DNA of 64,000 nt from Bos javanicus (lineage: Eukaryota > Chordata > Mammalia > Artiodactyla > Bovidae): the NCBI RefSeq assembly GCF_032452875.1, contig NC_083897.1, positions 5,190,854 to 5,254,853 of the forward strand, in the 5' to 3' direction. The notes under the pieces are model-generated. The model saw only the letters and a program-made list of their open reading frames with translations. It did no database searches and had not been told where the DNA came from. This document shows positions 11,331 through 23,590 of the stretch, piece after piece. The stretch's first letter is position 1, and the number at the start of each line of letters is the position of its first letter. Position numbers and translations under genes: made by a program.

Positions 11331-12330
11331 TCACTGTTGTTCAGTCACTTACTCATGTCTGACTCTTTGTGACCCCAATGACTGTAACATGCCAGGCTTC
11401 TCTGTCCATCACCAACTCCTGGAGCTTGCTCAAACTCATGTCCATTGAGTCGGTGATGCCATCCAACAATCTCATTCTTTTCTCTTCCTGCCTTCAATCT
11501 TTCCCAGCATCAGGGCCTTTTCTAATGAGTCAGCTCTTCGCATCAGGTCACCAAAGTACTGGAGCTTCACCTTCAGCATCAGTTCTTCCAATGAATATTC
11601 AGGATTGATTTCCTTTAGGATTGACTGGTTTGATCTCCTTGCAGTCCAAGACATTCTCAAGAGTCTTATCCCACACCACCGTTCAAAAGCACAGTTCAAA
11701 AGGTGCTCAGCCTTCTAGTGGTCCAACTTTCACATCCATACATGACTACTGGAAAAACCATAGCTTTGGCTATATGGACCTTTGTTAGAAAAGTAATGTT
11801 TCTGCTTTTTAATATGTTGTCTAGATTGGTTATAGCTTTTCTTTCAAGGAGCAAGTGTCTTTTCATTTTATGCCTGCAGTCACCATCTGCAGTGATTTGG
11901 AGCCCAAGAAAATAAAGTCTGTCATCGTTTCCCTTATTTCCCCATTTGCCATGAAGTGATGAGACTGGATGCCATGATCTTAGTTTTTTGAATGTTGAGT
12001 TTTAAGACAGATTTTTCACTCTCCTCTTTCATCTTCATTAAGAGGCTCTTTAGTTCCTCTTCGCTTTCTGCCATAAGGGTGATGTCATCTGCATATCTGA
12101 GGTTATTGGTATTTCTCATAGCAAACTTGATTCCAGCTTGTGTTTCATCCAGCCTGGCATTTCACATGATGTACTCTGCATAAATGTTAAATAAGCAAGG
12201 TGACAATATACAGCCTTGACATACTCCTTTCCCAATTTTGAACCTGTCTGTTGTTCCATGTCTGGTTCTAACTGTTGCTTCTTGACCTGCATACAGGTTT
12301 CTCAGGAGGCAGGCAACATGGTCTGGTATT
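11331..12330 (-). mobile_element. BovB fragment inside L1
   Basis: Antisense BovB 3' region about 1 kb long, from GTTCAGTCACTTACTCATG to CAGGCAACATGGTCTGGTATT. Coding frames are short and broken. Its arrival separates L1 AATTATT from AGAGAAATGC, contiguous in intact L1. Confidence 0.85.
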
Positions 12331-12928
12331 TGTTAGAGAAATGCAAATCAAAACCACACTGAGGTACCACCTCACACTGGTCAGAATGGCCATAATCAGA
12401 ATGTCTACAAATAACCAATTTTAGAAAGGGTGTGGAGAAAAGGGAACCCTTCTATACTGATGGGAATGTAAATTCATACAGATACTATGGAGAATAGTAT
12501 GGAGGTTCCTTAAAATACTAAAAATAAAGCTATCATATCATCCTGTAATCCCACTCCTGGGCATATACTGGGATAAAAACTTTATTTGTAATGATACATG
12601 AACCCCAGTGTTCACTGGAACACTACTTATAATATCTAAGACATGGAAGCAACCTAAATGTCCATTGACAGATGAATGGCCAAAGAAGATGTGTACATAT
12701 ATGCAATGGATTATTACTCAGCCATAAAAAATGAAATAATGTCATTTGCAGCAAGATGGATGGCCCTAGAGATGATCATACTAAATAAGGCAGAGAAAGA
12801 TGAATATATGATATCATTAATATGTGAAATCTAAAAAAAAATGATACAAACAAATATATTTACAAAACAGAAACAGACTCACAGACTTAGAGAACAAACT
12901 TATGGTTACCAAAGGGGAAAGGCGAGTT

Positions 12929-14757
12929 CATTGTTCAGTTGCTAAGTTTTGTCTGACTCTTTGTGACTCCATGGACTGTAGCATGCCAGGCTCCTCTGTC
13001 CTCTCCTATCTTCCGGAGTTTTCTCAAACTCATTATCATTGATTCATTGATGCTATTTAACCATCTCATCCTCTGCTGCTCCCTTCTCCTTTTGCCTTCA
13101 ATCTTTCCCAGCATCAGTCTTTTCCAATGAGTCTGCTCTTTGCATCAGATGGCCAAAGTATTGGAGCTTCAGCTTCAGCACCAGTCCTTCCAATTCAGGG
13201 TTGATTACCTTTAGGAATGACTAGTTTGATCTCCTTGCTGACCAGGGGACTCTCAAGTGTCTTCTCTAGCACTGCAATTTGAAGCAGCAATTCTTCGGTG
13301 CTCAGCCTTCTTTATGGTCCAACTCTCACATCCGCACACGACTACTGGAAAAACCATAGCTTTGACTACCCAGACCTTTGTCGGCAAAACGATGTCTCTG
13401 ATTTTTAATTTGCTGTCTAAGTTTGTCATAGCTTTCCTTCCACGAGCAAGAGTCTTTTAAATTTCATGGCTGCAGTCACAGTCCAAAGTGACTTTGGAGC
13501 CCAAGAAAATAAAATCTGTCACTGCTTCCACTTTTTCCTCTTTTATTTGCCATGAAGTGATGGGACAAAATGCCATGATCTTAGTTTTTATAATGTTGAG
13601 TTCCAAGCCAGCTTTTTCACTCTCCTCTTTCACCTTCATCAAGAGGCCCTTTAGTTCTTCTTTACTTTCTGCCATTGAAGTGGTATCATCTGCATATCTG
13701 AGGCTGTTGATACTTTTCCCAACAGTCTTGATTCATCCAGCCCAGCATTTTTGCATGATGTACTCTGCATAGATGTTAAATATCAGGGTGACAATATACA
13801 GCCTTGACATATTCCTTTCCCAATTTTGAACCAGTCTGTTGTTCCATGTTTTGTTCTAACTGTTGCTTCTTGATCCATATGCAGGTTTCTCAAGAGACAG
13901 GTAAGGTGGTCTAGTATTCTCATCTTTTAGAATTTTCCAAAGCTTTTTGTGATCCGCACAAAGGCTTTAGCATAGTAAATGGAGCAGGAGTAGATGTTTT
14001 TTCTGGAACTGCCTTGCTTTCTCCATGATCCAACAAATGTCAATTTGATCTCTGTTTCCTCTGCCTCTTTGAAACCCAGCTTGTACATCTTGAAATTCTT
14101 GGTTCACATATTGCTGAAGCCTAGCTTGAATGGTTTTGAGCATAACCTTGATAGCATGTGAAATGAGTGCAATTGTATGGTAGTTTGAACATTCTTTTGA
14201 ATTGCCCTTCTTTGGGATTGAAATGAAAACTGACCTTTTCCAGTCCTGTGGCCACTGCTAAGTTTTTCAAATTTGCTGATATATTGAGTGCAGCACTTTA
14301 ACAGCATCATCGTTTAGGATTTTTAAATAGCTCAGCTGAAATTCCATCACTTCCACTACCTTTGTTCTAGTAATGCTTCCTGGGCTTCCATTGTGGCTCA
14401 GTGGCAAAGAATCTGCCTGCCAATGCAAGAGATGTGGGTTCAATCCCTGGGATGGGAAGATCCGTTGGAGGAGGAAATGGCAATCCACTACAGTATTCTT
14501 GCTGGGAAAACCCCATGGACAGAGGAGCCTGGTGGGCTATAGTCCGTGGAGTCACAGAGTTGGACATGACTCGGTGACTGAGCACACATGCATGCAGTGC
14601 TTCCTAAGGCTCACTTAACTTCACACTCTAGGATGTCTGGTTCTGGGTGAGTGACCACACCATCGTGGTTATTCGGTCATTAAGACCTTTCTTGTATAGT
14701 TCTTCTGTGTATTCTTGTCACTTCTTCTTAACCTCTTCTGCTTCAGTTAGGAAATGA
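12929..14757 (-). mobile_element. BovB fragment inside L1 (second)
   Basis: Antisense, more diverged BovB covering the RT and C-terminal regions, in turn carrying a Bov-tA at 14382-14597. L1 text resumes at AGCAGGAGGGATAAATTAGG. Confidence 0.85.
14382..14597 (+). mobile_element. Bov-tA SINE inside BovB
   Basis: Complete sense Bov-tA (GGGCTTCCATTGTGGCTCAG to GACTGAGCACACATG) with the 8-bp duplication TGCTTCCT at 14374-14381 and 14598-14605. Confidence 0.9.
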
Positions 14758-14792
14758 GCAGGAGGGATAAATTAGGAGGGTGGGATTAACAT

Positions 14793-14922
14793 ATGTTGTG
14801 TGTTACTTGCTCAGTTGTGTCTGACTCTTTGTGATCCCACAGACTATAGCCCACCAGCCTCCTCTGTCCATGGGATTTCCCAGGCAAGAATACTGGGCTG
14901 GGTTGCCATTTCCTTCTCCAGT
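14793..14922 (-). mobile_element. Bov-A SINE inside L1
   Basis: Monomeric antisense Bov-A with the 10-bp duplication GGATTAACAT at 14783-14792 and 14923-14932. Confidence 0.92.
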
Positions 14923-15032
14923 GGATTAACATTTACACACTGCTATATATAACAGATAATCAACAGGTACCTACTATATAGTACAGGAAAATATTCTCAG
15001 TATTTTGTAATAACCTGTAAGGGAGAAGAATC

Positions 15033-15035
<3 letters not shown>

Positions 15036-15075
<40 letters not shown>
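15036..15075. repeat. (TA)n microsatellite in L1 3' UTR
   Basis: About 20 uninterrupted TA units inside the L1 3' end, at the position where a related L1 at 18.7 kb carries (TG)n. Confidence 0.9.
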
Positions 15076-15077
<2 letters not shown>

Positions 15078-15364
15078 TGAATTACTTTGCTGTACATCTG
15101 AAACTAATACAATATTGTAAATCAACTATACTTCAATAAATTTTTTAATTAACTAATTTAAATAAATAAAAATTAAAGGTCCAAATGATATCTAAAATCA
15201 ATTCCAAAAGGAAAATCTAGAGAGAATGGAAGTAGAGGCAATTTTTAAAGAGAATGATTGAGAATTTTCCAGATTTGTTAAATGACATGAGTCTTTAGAT
15301 TCAGGAGGCATGAATCTTAAGTAGGATGAACAAAAAATTATCTACTTTCTAGATATCCAGAATG

Positions 15365-15560
15365 TCTGACAGTTACATAGTGCTTATCATGTGACAGATG
15401 CTGTTTTAAGTTTTTAGCTTATATTAACCCTTATATTTCTCATACCAGCTCAATAAATCAGGTACTAGTTTTATCACAGTTTTGGAGATGAAGAAACTAA
15501 GACTCACAGGGGAAGTGATTTGCCAAGGGATTTACATGCTATACTGTCTGGCTGCAGAAT
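15365..15560 (+). mobile_element. MIR SINE (ancient)
   Basis: MIR-like text: TAGTGCTTATCATGTGACAG, then GGAGATGAAGAAACTAAGAC and GTGATTTGCCAAGGG. Confidence 0.7.
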
Positions 15561-18365
15561 CCTAAAGCTATACATAGTGTAGCTCAACAAAATAAACTAA
15601 ATATAAGTCAGGAACTATCTTTCACTTGTTCACTGCTGAATCCCTAGCACCCAGTATAATGACTGGCACATAATATACACTAAATAAATATTCATTGCAT
15701 TAATAAAGGAATAAATAAGTGAATAAACATTGATTTACAGTGACTATCCAGTGTGGCAAATTGTCCCATTACCAACTGGCTACCTAGTAATGGTGAAATT
15801 TGTTATACATAGGGCTAGTTTGTTTGAAGTGATGCCAGGCATCTTGGCAATTAGAGTCGTGCCTTAATATCCTTGCCCACAATACTAGCTTTGCCCTGTG
15901 ACTTTGGTGATTGTTAAAATGGTTCTGAGTCCCAGCTCCAAATTGTAGCTGAACCCTAGATGCCACCTGCTAACCTATGTGACTGTTTGGAGCCCAGAGT
16001 CAGCAGGAGCCCAGGTGGAGAGAATCCCAATTATGATTTTAAAAATCCGTGTGATTATCCATACAGATATGGATCTGTAACACAAAGACAATAAGAAGCA
16101 GCTGGAAACTCTCCATAGCCTGCATGTTCTCTGGGGAACTGCCTGATCATGTGATCACAGAACATATGGATTCTTAGCAGAATGAAATAATCAACATGCT
16201 TATAACATAAAAGCGTCTGAGAAGCAATAAGAAGCCATCTGTCTCTCAGTTATGAGACCAAACTCAGGGCTAGTATTAGGCCTCTTGTGCGTTACAGCTC
16301 CATTTTACTCTTAATTCCAACCAGATTCCTATTAAAACCGACTCCTAAAAAAGCCTAACAGCCTAAGTGGGTAATCACTCTCTGAAAAATGCAATCTCTC
16401 TGCCTTCACTCTGGGGCCCTTATGTGGCATTAAACAATTTTTAAAGTTTTAAGAGAATGAGTTTTCCCTTAAAAGATGGCAGAGACTGCCTTGTCTGTCT
16501 CATGCCTCAGAATACTGAGACACATCTACAATCTAATCATTGGAATTTTTAGGTTGATAATGTAACTTTCTAGAACTGAAGTGCTAGTCAGTGTTTAATA
16601 TGATGATACCTACTCAGGACCCTGGTCTGAACACTTCACTTGAAGTGATAGGTCTCTTCAGTGAAGTAATTAGTAAAAGGCTAATTCAGCAATGCAGTTG
16701 GCTTTGAAATTTCTTCCTACATTGGACAAACCAGCTGTTTTTTCCGAATTGTTTGCCTTAACCAGTTGTTTTAGCATTCTGTATTGAATAATGGCTGTAA
16801 TAAAATCTGTCTACGAACCAGTGCAAACCAGTGCAAACTGCTGAGTGACAACAGGCATGACCCTATGCAAACATTGACATTCTGTTGTTCTCTTTTGCTC
16901 AGAAATAGAAGGATTTGGCCATTCAATCATGATAAAAGATAATGAAAGTGTAAATTGTTAACAGAAATGTTGTCAACACATACCATTTCCTGCACTCAAA
17001 TGTGACTATTGGTCAAGGGCGTAGTTACCTAAGAAATCAATGATGTGGTAGACAAATTGGTAATAATATACTCATCTTTTATCGAACAACAAGACTTCAA
17101 CTAGGTTTGGGCATGATTAGTAAATGCTCCTTTTGCTCTGAATAAACCTTCCAATTTGCATCCATCACCACATATTTCCTAAGATGAGAGCTGGTGATCT
17201 TCTGATTTCATGAAATTTTCTCATTCATAATTGTCATTAACTGAATAGAGCTGGATCTATCCTATTTTCTCTAATTTCTCTTACCAGAACATGATTATTC
17301 TGCTTTCTTAGGTATATAGCTGAAAAAGAGATAAATCAAAGAGATAGAAGAATTACTTTTGATTGAAGGAGGTAGAGGTGCTATAAATACATGTCTAGAC
17401 ACCCCTTTTTAACTTCCATCTCTGCATCATTAATAAATTCATTAATGAGGGTCCTGTTCACAAATCTGTTATCAACTCTAATCATTTGTGTGTTTGAATC
17501 AAGGTCTTCTGCCTTCATTAGTGTTATTAATGCCTGTCAGCAAGTGATAATTTGTGGGAGAATCTCACAAATTTATCTGCATTCCCAGAGTGGAGACCCA
17601 AACCCAGTCAGTATTCTTCCATGACAGCAGCTGTAACGAATGGCCATCCTTCCCAGGAGAAGTGTAAACAGGTCGCTAATTAATGCATTTACTGTTAGCC
17701 TCTGTTTAGTCTTCAGTCACAGCATATTCATTCATTATGTCAGGACACCAAGTACAATGTTGTTATGGAAATGAGGTATTTGTACAGTCTCCTTAGATTC
17801 ACATGACAGATTGAGTTATCTACCTGTTTTTCTCTCGGCCCTTTCCCAGATATCAGAGAGTATACAAATGACCTTGGAGAAGGTTCCACTTTATTACCAG
17901 CCTTCTCATGTAAATTGCATAATGGGTTGACAGTTTACTTAAATACATGCAATGAAAATCAGCTCTTGGTGTTTGTGTAGAGGTGGAGGATAAAGTTGGG
18001 GGGTATTAAAGAGGAAAAAGGAAAGTAAATTCTAACTTTTAGGAGATATGATATGATGGCAGAGAGTTGAAATCAAAGTTAGAGGTGGAGTGGTACAATG
18101 AGAGGTTTGTTGCTGCTGAAAGACTGAAATACAGACTGATGGTCAGTCCTGTTCCCTCATAGCCACAAAATGATTGACAGTTCTCAAAGGAAGATATAGT
18201 TAGAACAAACTTCTCTTTCTTCTAGCTGGCAATTCTAAATTCCCTAAATCCTTAGATAAAAGCTTCAAATAAAGAGTGGGGGCATCAAGGAAGCCCAATT
18301 ATGCCTAATTTATTGGCCATATAGGCTTCATGTTGACCATAAATAACAATTCTTATCATAAGTCA
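15561..18365. other. Repeat-poor unique sequence
   Basis: About 2.8 kb with no lineage-specific SINE or LINE and no family-like frame. The longest frames (60-77 codons) look like chance. This is a candidate for conserved non-coding or intronic DNA, but conservation cannot be judged here. Confidence 0.5.
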
Positions 18366-18600
18366 GGGCTTCCCTGGTGGATTTGGTGGTAAAGAATCCA
18401 TCTGCCAATTCAGGAGGTGCGGGTTCAATCCCTGAGTTGGAGGGATCTGGAGGGATCTCCTCCCTGAAAAAGGAAATGGTAACCCACTCCAGTATTCTTG
18501 CCTGGGAAGTCCCATGGACAGAGAAGCCTGGTGGGCTATAGTTCATAGTGTCCCACAAAGTCAGACACAACTGAAGCAACTGAGAACATACACACACATA
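18366..18600 (+). mobile_element. Bov-tA SINE
   Basis: Sense copy from GGGCTTCCCTGGTGGATTTG to an (ACAC)n-like tail; the middle contains a small AGGGATCTGG duplication. Confidence 0.88.
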
Positions 18601-18690
18601 CATAAAGTAATCAGCAAGAACCTGCTGTATAGTACAGGGAATTCTACTCAATACTCTAATAACCTATACGGGAAAAGAATTGGAAAAAGA

Positions 18691-18693
<3 letters not shown>

Positions 18694-18740
<47 letters not shown>
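18694..18740. repeat. (TG)n microsatellite
   Basis: More than 20 uninterrupted TG units in the L1 3' UTR; likely length-polymorphic. Confidence 0.9.
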
Positions 18741-18742
<2 letters not shown>

Positions 18743-18795
18743 CTGAACCACTTTGCTGTATACCTGAAACTAGCACAACAGTGTAAATCAACTAT

Positions 18796-19060
18796 GCTGC
18801 TGCTGCTAAGTCACTTCAGTCGTGTCCGACTCTGTGTGACCCAATGGACGGCAGCCCACAAGGCTTCCCGTCCCTGGGATTCTCCAGGCAAGAACATTGG
18901 AGTGGGTTGCCATTTCCTTCTCCAATGCATGAAAGTGAGAAGTGAAAGTGAAGTCGCTCAGTCGTGTCCGACTCTTCTCGATCCCATGGACTGCAGCCTA
19001 CCACCCTCCTCCATCCTTGGGATTTTCCAGGCAAGAGTACTGGAGTGGGGTGCCATTGCT
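18796..19060 (-). mobile_element. Bov-A2 SINE
   Basis: Antisense dimer beginning with the (TGC)n tail and ending GTGGGGTGCCATTGC, inserted in the L1 3' end. Confidence 0.88.
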
Positions 19061-19088
19061 ATACTATAATATAAAATAAAAATTAAAT

Positions 19089-19490
19089 AAGAAGTTAAAG
19101 AAGTAGACAAGGGCGAGACTAACTGGAGTCTTATTTGTCATACTAAGAGGTTTTGGACTTTTTCAGGAAATAGTTAATGGAAGCATGACATAGCCAGACC
19201 TTGGTGGCCATGTGGAGGATGGACTGGAGTAGGGAGAGACTGAGGGCAAAGAGAGTGGTCAGGAGCTTGATGGAGTAACCCAAGCAAGTGATAGGAGGGC
19301 CTGAACTAAAACAGAAACATTAAAGATGGAAAAGTGGTTTGAATTTAAGGGATATTTGACATAAGTTAACAGAACTAGTGACTAAGTAAACACGGGGGTG
19401 AAGGTAGTGGGAATTAAAAGTCAAGATGTCCTTATGGTGGGTCCCTTACTTTCAGAGATGCTTGAGAGCTATGGTACTATGGTATGTAGT
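19089..19490. other. Unique non-coding sequence
   Basis: About 400 bases between repeats with no recognised feature. Confidence 0.4.
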
Positions 19491-20836
19491 CAGTTTTCAT
19501 TCCAATCCCAAAGAAAGGCAATGCCAAAGAATGCTCAAACTACTGCACAATTGCACTCATCTCACATGCTAGTAAAGTAATGCTCAAAATTCTCCAAGCC
19601 AGGCTTCAGCAATACCCGAACTGTGAACTTCCAGATGTTCAAGCTGGTTTTAGAAAAGGCAGAGGCACCAGAGATCAAATTGCCAACATCCGCTGGATCA
19701 TCAAAAAAGCAAGAGAGTTCCAGGAAAACATCTATTTCTGCTTTATTGACTATGCCAAAGCCTTTGACTGTGTGGATCACAATAAATTGTGGAAAATTAT
19801 GAAAGAGATGGGAATACCAGACCATCTGACCTGCCTCTTGGGAAACCTATATGCAGGTCAGGAAGCAACAGTTAGAACTGGACAGGGAACAACAGATTGG
19901 TTCCAAATAGGAAAAGGAGTACGTCAAGGCTGTATATTGCCACCCTGCTTATTTAACTTATATGCAGAGTACATCATGAGAAACACAGGGCTGGATGAAG
20001 CACAAGCTGGAATCAAGATTGCCGGGAGAAATATCAGTAACCTCAGATATGCAGATGACACCACCCTTACGGCAGAAAGTGAAGAGGAACTTAAAGGCCT
20101 CTTGATGAAAGTGAAAGTGGAGAGTGAAAAAGTTGGCCTAAAGCTCAACATTCAGAAAACGAAGATCGTGGCATCCAGTCCCATCACTTCATGGGAAATA
20201 GATGGGGAAACAGTGGAAACAGTGGAAACAGTGTCAGACTTTATTTTTGGGGGCTCCAAAATCACTGCAGATGGTGATTTCAGCCATGAAATTGAAAGAC
20301 GCTTACTCCTTGGAAGAAAAGTTATGACCAACCTAGACAGCATATTGAAAAGCAGAGACATTCCTTTGCCAACAAAGGTCTGTCTGGTCAAGGCTATGGT
20401 TTTTCCAGTGGTCATGTATGGATGTGAGAGTTGGACTGTGAAGAAAGCTGAGTGCTGAAGAATTGATGCTTTTGAACTGTGGTGCTGACGAAGACTCTTG
20501 ACAGTCCCTTGGACTGCAAGGAGACCCAACCAGTCCATTCTGAAGGAGATCAGCCCTGGGATTTCTTTGGGAGGTATGATGCTCAAGCTGAAACTCCAGT
20601 ACTTTGGCTACCTCATGAGAAGAGTTGACTCATTGGAAAAGACTTTGATGCTGGGAGGGATTGGGGGCAGGAGGAGAAGGGGATGACAGAGGATGAGATG
20701 CCTGGATGGTATCACTGACTTGATGGACGTGAGTCTGAGTGAACTCCAGGAGTTGGTGATGGATAGGGAGGCCTGGCGTGCTGCGATTCATGGGGTCGCA
20801 AAGAGTCGGACATGACTGAGCGACTGAACTGAACTA
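19491..20836 (+). mobile_element. BovB LINE, 5'-truncated, sense
   Basis: Begins within the RT region and ends at the BovB 3' terminus GACTGAACTGAACT. One of only three BovB copies in the window on the plus strand. Confidence 0.92.
19580..20458 (+). pseudogene. BovB reverse-transcriptase frame, 292 codons
   Basis: The longest sense RT frame. It retains FIDYAKAFDCVDHNKLW, GVRQGCIL and an intact LRYADDTTL active site, with an in-frame VETVETVET microduplication near residue 215. It ends at a TGA where the family continues RIDAFELW. The N-terminal endonuclease is absent, so the copy cannot transpose itself. Confidence 0.85.
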
Positions 20837-21512
20837 TGACTGCAAATGGAGAAACTGATGCATAGGGATTGTATAATTTGTCAAAGTCAAGTCAAGATTA
20901 ATAACTGTCAGGATATTAGCTCCTTTAATAGGCCGACTTCTTTCCTTAAGCTGCCTTTCTAGGCTTATGAGGGAAACTTCTTTTTCTTAAGGTTATAGAC
21001 CTAAATCTAAATTTATAGGTGTGAAATGGGAAATGCTTCCGTTATTTGGTCTTATCTGTTATTCTTTTCTTTCAGGAATAGGGCCATTTTTTCATGTTTT
21101 CTATTTTAGCCACATCTGCATGATGACCACACATACAATTTGATCGAGATGGATTCAGCCAGTGAAGTGGAAAGAGCAGTAGTTGGGAGTCAGGGACTGT
21201 ACAGTCTAATCCTAGTTCTTTCACTAAGTAGGTGCTTCAGTTTAGGAGGTCACTTAACCCATGTGGGCCTCAGTAGTCTCATCTCTAATGTAATAAGTCA
21301 GCCTTAATATTTGGTTTATTTTTGTCTCTATGATTCATTCTGTGATCTGTGTGATGTCATGCTAAATAACTTGCTAGAAAAATATTCACCCACCAAATCA
21401 TCCATCCAAGAAAACAGCCCTGTTGTTTTACTGAAATGACCCAAACATCCAGTGATTTGGTTGATGGCAATTCAGAGTTGAGTATTACATTACTGTGATG
21501 TAGAAGCCCTTT
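20837..21512. other. Unique sequence with a weak MIR-like piece
   Basis: A stretch near 21170-21310 (GGCCTCAGTAGTCTCATCT) resembles the MIR/MIRb core. Otherwise nothing recognised. Confidence 0.4.
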
Positions 21513-21529
21513 CCCAGTTTTCAATTTTT

Positions 21530-21758
21530 TTAAAAAACTATTTATTTATTTATTTGGCTGCATCAGGTCTTAGTTTCAGCACTCTGGATATTTCCTTGTG
21601 GCATGCAGGCTTCTTTAGTTGAGGTGTGTGGGCTCAGGAGTTGTGGCACATGGTCTTAGTTGCCCTGTGGCATGTGAGATCTTAGTTCTCCATCAGGGAC
21701 TGAACCCACATTCCCTACATTGGAAGGTGGATTCTTAAGTGGACCACCAGGGAAGTCC
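21530..21758 (-). mobile_element. CHR-type SINE with 17-bp target duplication
   Basis: Antisense CHR SINE (TTTGGCTGCATCAGGTCTTA to CCACCAGGGAAGTCC). CCCAGTTTTCAATTTTT is duplicated perfectly at 21513-21529 and 21759-21775. Confidence 0.92.
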
Positions 21759-21775
21759 CCCAGTTTTCAATTTTT

Positions 21776-22661
21776 GATCCCAATTTCTATCTCCAGATTC
21801 AACCTGCTGCCTTTTTGTTACTGACTAATGATTGAACACTGGGAGGTTGTTAAGAAGAAATGTGTGGATTGGCCTAGATCCCTGTGCTCCCTTCAGTCAG
21901 CTGCTCCAGCCACCAGAGGGTAAAGAAAGCTAAAATAGTATGAGCTACCCACTGGCTACTTGTAGACAAAGACTTGGTGCCATTTCCCCAGTTCTAGACA
22001 ACTTTCTTCCTGTTCTATCAGGGACAAAAGTGGTGCCAAACCCTAATCACCCAGGTGCTTCTGAGATTGTTGCTTCCTTCTTTGGGTCTTGGTTTCTCTA
22101 TCCATATAAGAAAGATAGTGATACGTCTGCTCTTTGTTACACTGACAAGGTTATGATGTTGAATGAGATCATATGAAGAAATGAGAGCTGAAAACAGGAA
22201 TGGTAAACGGATTTCAATCCTGTAGGCCCTGATTGTCTGGGCTCAGTTGGAAAGTAATCACAGAGGGGATAGGGTGGGAAGTGACTGAGCACAGCTCCTG
22301 TGCCAGTAGTAGTATAGGTAAGTTATTGGAAGTGAGCAAGCTTCAGGGGGTCTGGGAGCCCAAAGATAAAGGGTGCTTAGCCTGGTCCCCTTTTTCCTCT
22401 CCCTCATAAATTGCAGTTCAGTTCAATCACCACATAGCATTTTGCCCTCAGAGTTGGGCGCTGTGTGAAGAAGCTAGTTTTGACTGCATAGCTTCCTCTG
22501 GTCAATTGGAAAGACTCTCAACAGGGTTGTTAGAAAAAGGAACTACAGTTTTTTGGGGGAGTGTTGGGCATGGGGTCCAGTCTACAGGGAACCAGTCAGA
22601 GCACCTCTTTCCCTTTGGCTCAGAGGAAGGGCAGCAATGGCGTTAGGGATTTGCTGCCCCT
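21776..22661. other. Unique non-coding sequence
   Basis: A 78-codon plus-strand frame at 21940-22176 is present but has no recognised relative. No repeats identified. Confidence 0.4.
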
Positions 22662-22672
22662 ATGGTATCCCC

Positions 22673-22953
22673 TGGAGAAGGCAGTGGCACCTCACTCCAG
22701 TACTCTTGCCTGGAAGATCCCATGGATGGAGGAGTCTGGTATGCTGCAGTCCATGTGGTCTCGAAGAGTCGGACATGACTGAGCGACTTCACTTTCACTT
22801 TTCACTTTCATGCATTGGAGAAGGAAATGGCAACCCACTCCAGTGTTCTTGCCTGGAGAATCCCAGGGACGGGGAGTCTGGTGGGCTGCCATTTATGGGG
22901 TTGCACAGAGTTGGACATGACTGAAGCGACTTTGCAGCAGCAGCAGCAGCAGC
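22673..22953 (+). mobile_element. Bov-A2 SINE
   Basis: Sense dimer ending in (CAG)n, flanked by the 11-bp duplication ATGGTATCCCC (22662-22672 and 22954-22964). Confidence 0.93.
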
Positions 22954-22964
22954 ATGGTATCCCC

Positions 22965-23337
22965 ATGAGAGAGAGACAAATTTAAGGTGGTAGACAGTGG
23001 TTTAGGAAGGAGAACTCCAAAAGAGTTTGCAAGTGAAAAGCCATACCTGTTTGATCTAGGGCATAAAGGCTGAATGCATGAGGCCTATGAAGCCTGAGGA
23101 CCAGTCTACACAGGAAAGCACACTTTCAGGACAGTGAGGAGAGAAGGGTGTTTTTTAAAAAAAACGTTTACTGAAGTATAATATACATACAGAGGAGCAG
23201 AGGAGTGTACTTGTCATAGGTACACAGCCTGATAAAATTTCATGAACTGAAAACAAGCAGTAAGAGTTACTGTTTTGTATTCATAGAATGCTCTTTGGGG
23301 GCCATACTGAGTCAAGTGACTAAATTCATCCTAGTAT
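22965..23337. other. Unassigned sequence, possible old repeat
   Basis: TTTACTGAAGTATAATATACATACAG near 23168 resembles an ancient L1/DNA repeat end; family not resolved. Confidence 0.3.
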
Positions 23338-23349
23338 TCCTCATTGTGG

Positions 23350-23555
23350 GGGCTTCCCAGGTGGTATGGTGGCAAAGAATCTGCCTGTAATGCAGGAGGC
23401 ATGGGTTCAATCCCTGGGTTGGGAAGATCCCCTCAAGAATGACATGGCAACCCACTCCAGTATTGTTGTCTCGAGAATCCCATGGACAGAGGAGCCTGGG
23501 CGGTTACAGTCCATGGAGTTGCAAAGAATTGGATAAGACTGAGCATGCGCACACG

Positions 23556-23590
<35 letters not shown>

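Larger units (their letters stand above)
11015..15178 (+). mobile_element. Bovid L1 3' half, interrupted by nested insertions
   Basis: Sense L1 pieces at about 11015-11330, 12331-12930, 14758-14792 and 14923-15178 join in the expected order: ORF2 end (GACCTAAATAGACATTTCTCC; ATGGATTATTACTCAGCC), then the 3' UTR (GGATAAATTAGGAGG; GCTGAATTACTTTGCTGTAC) and an A-rich end. Two BovBs and a Bov-A split it, and a Bov-tA lies inside the second BovB. Confidence 0.85.
18601..19088 (+). mobile_element. Bovid L1 3' end split by Bov-A2
   Basis: Sense L1 3' UTR (ACCTGCTGTATAGTACAGGG, CACTTTGCTGTATACCTGAA, GTAAATCAACTATG) that continues with an A-rich tail at about 19060-19088 after a Bov-A2 interruption. 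Confidence 0.8.

Noticed and set aside
14400..14460. tRNA-like box A/box B sequences
   Set aside because: These belong to the tRNA-derived heads of Bov-tA and CHR SINEs. No intact cloverleaf tRNA gene was found in the window.
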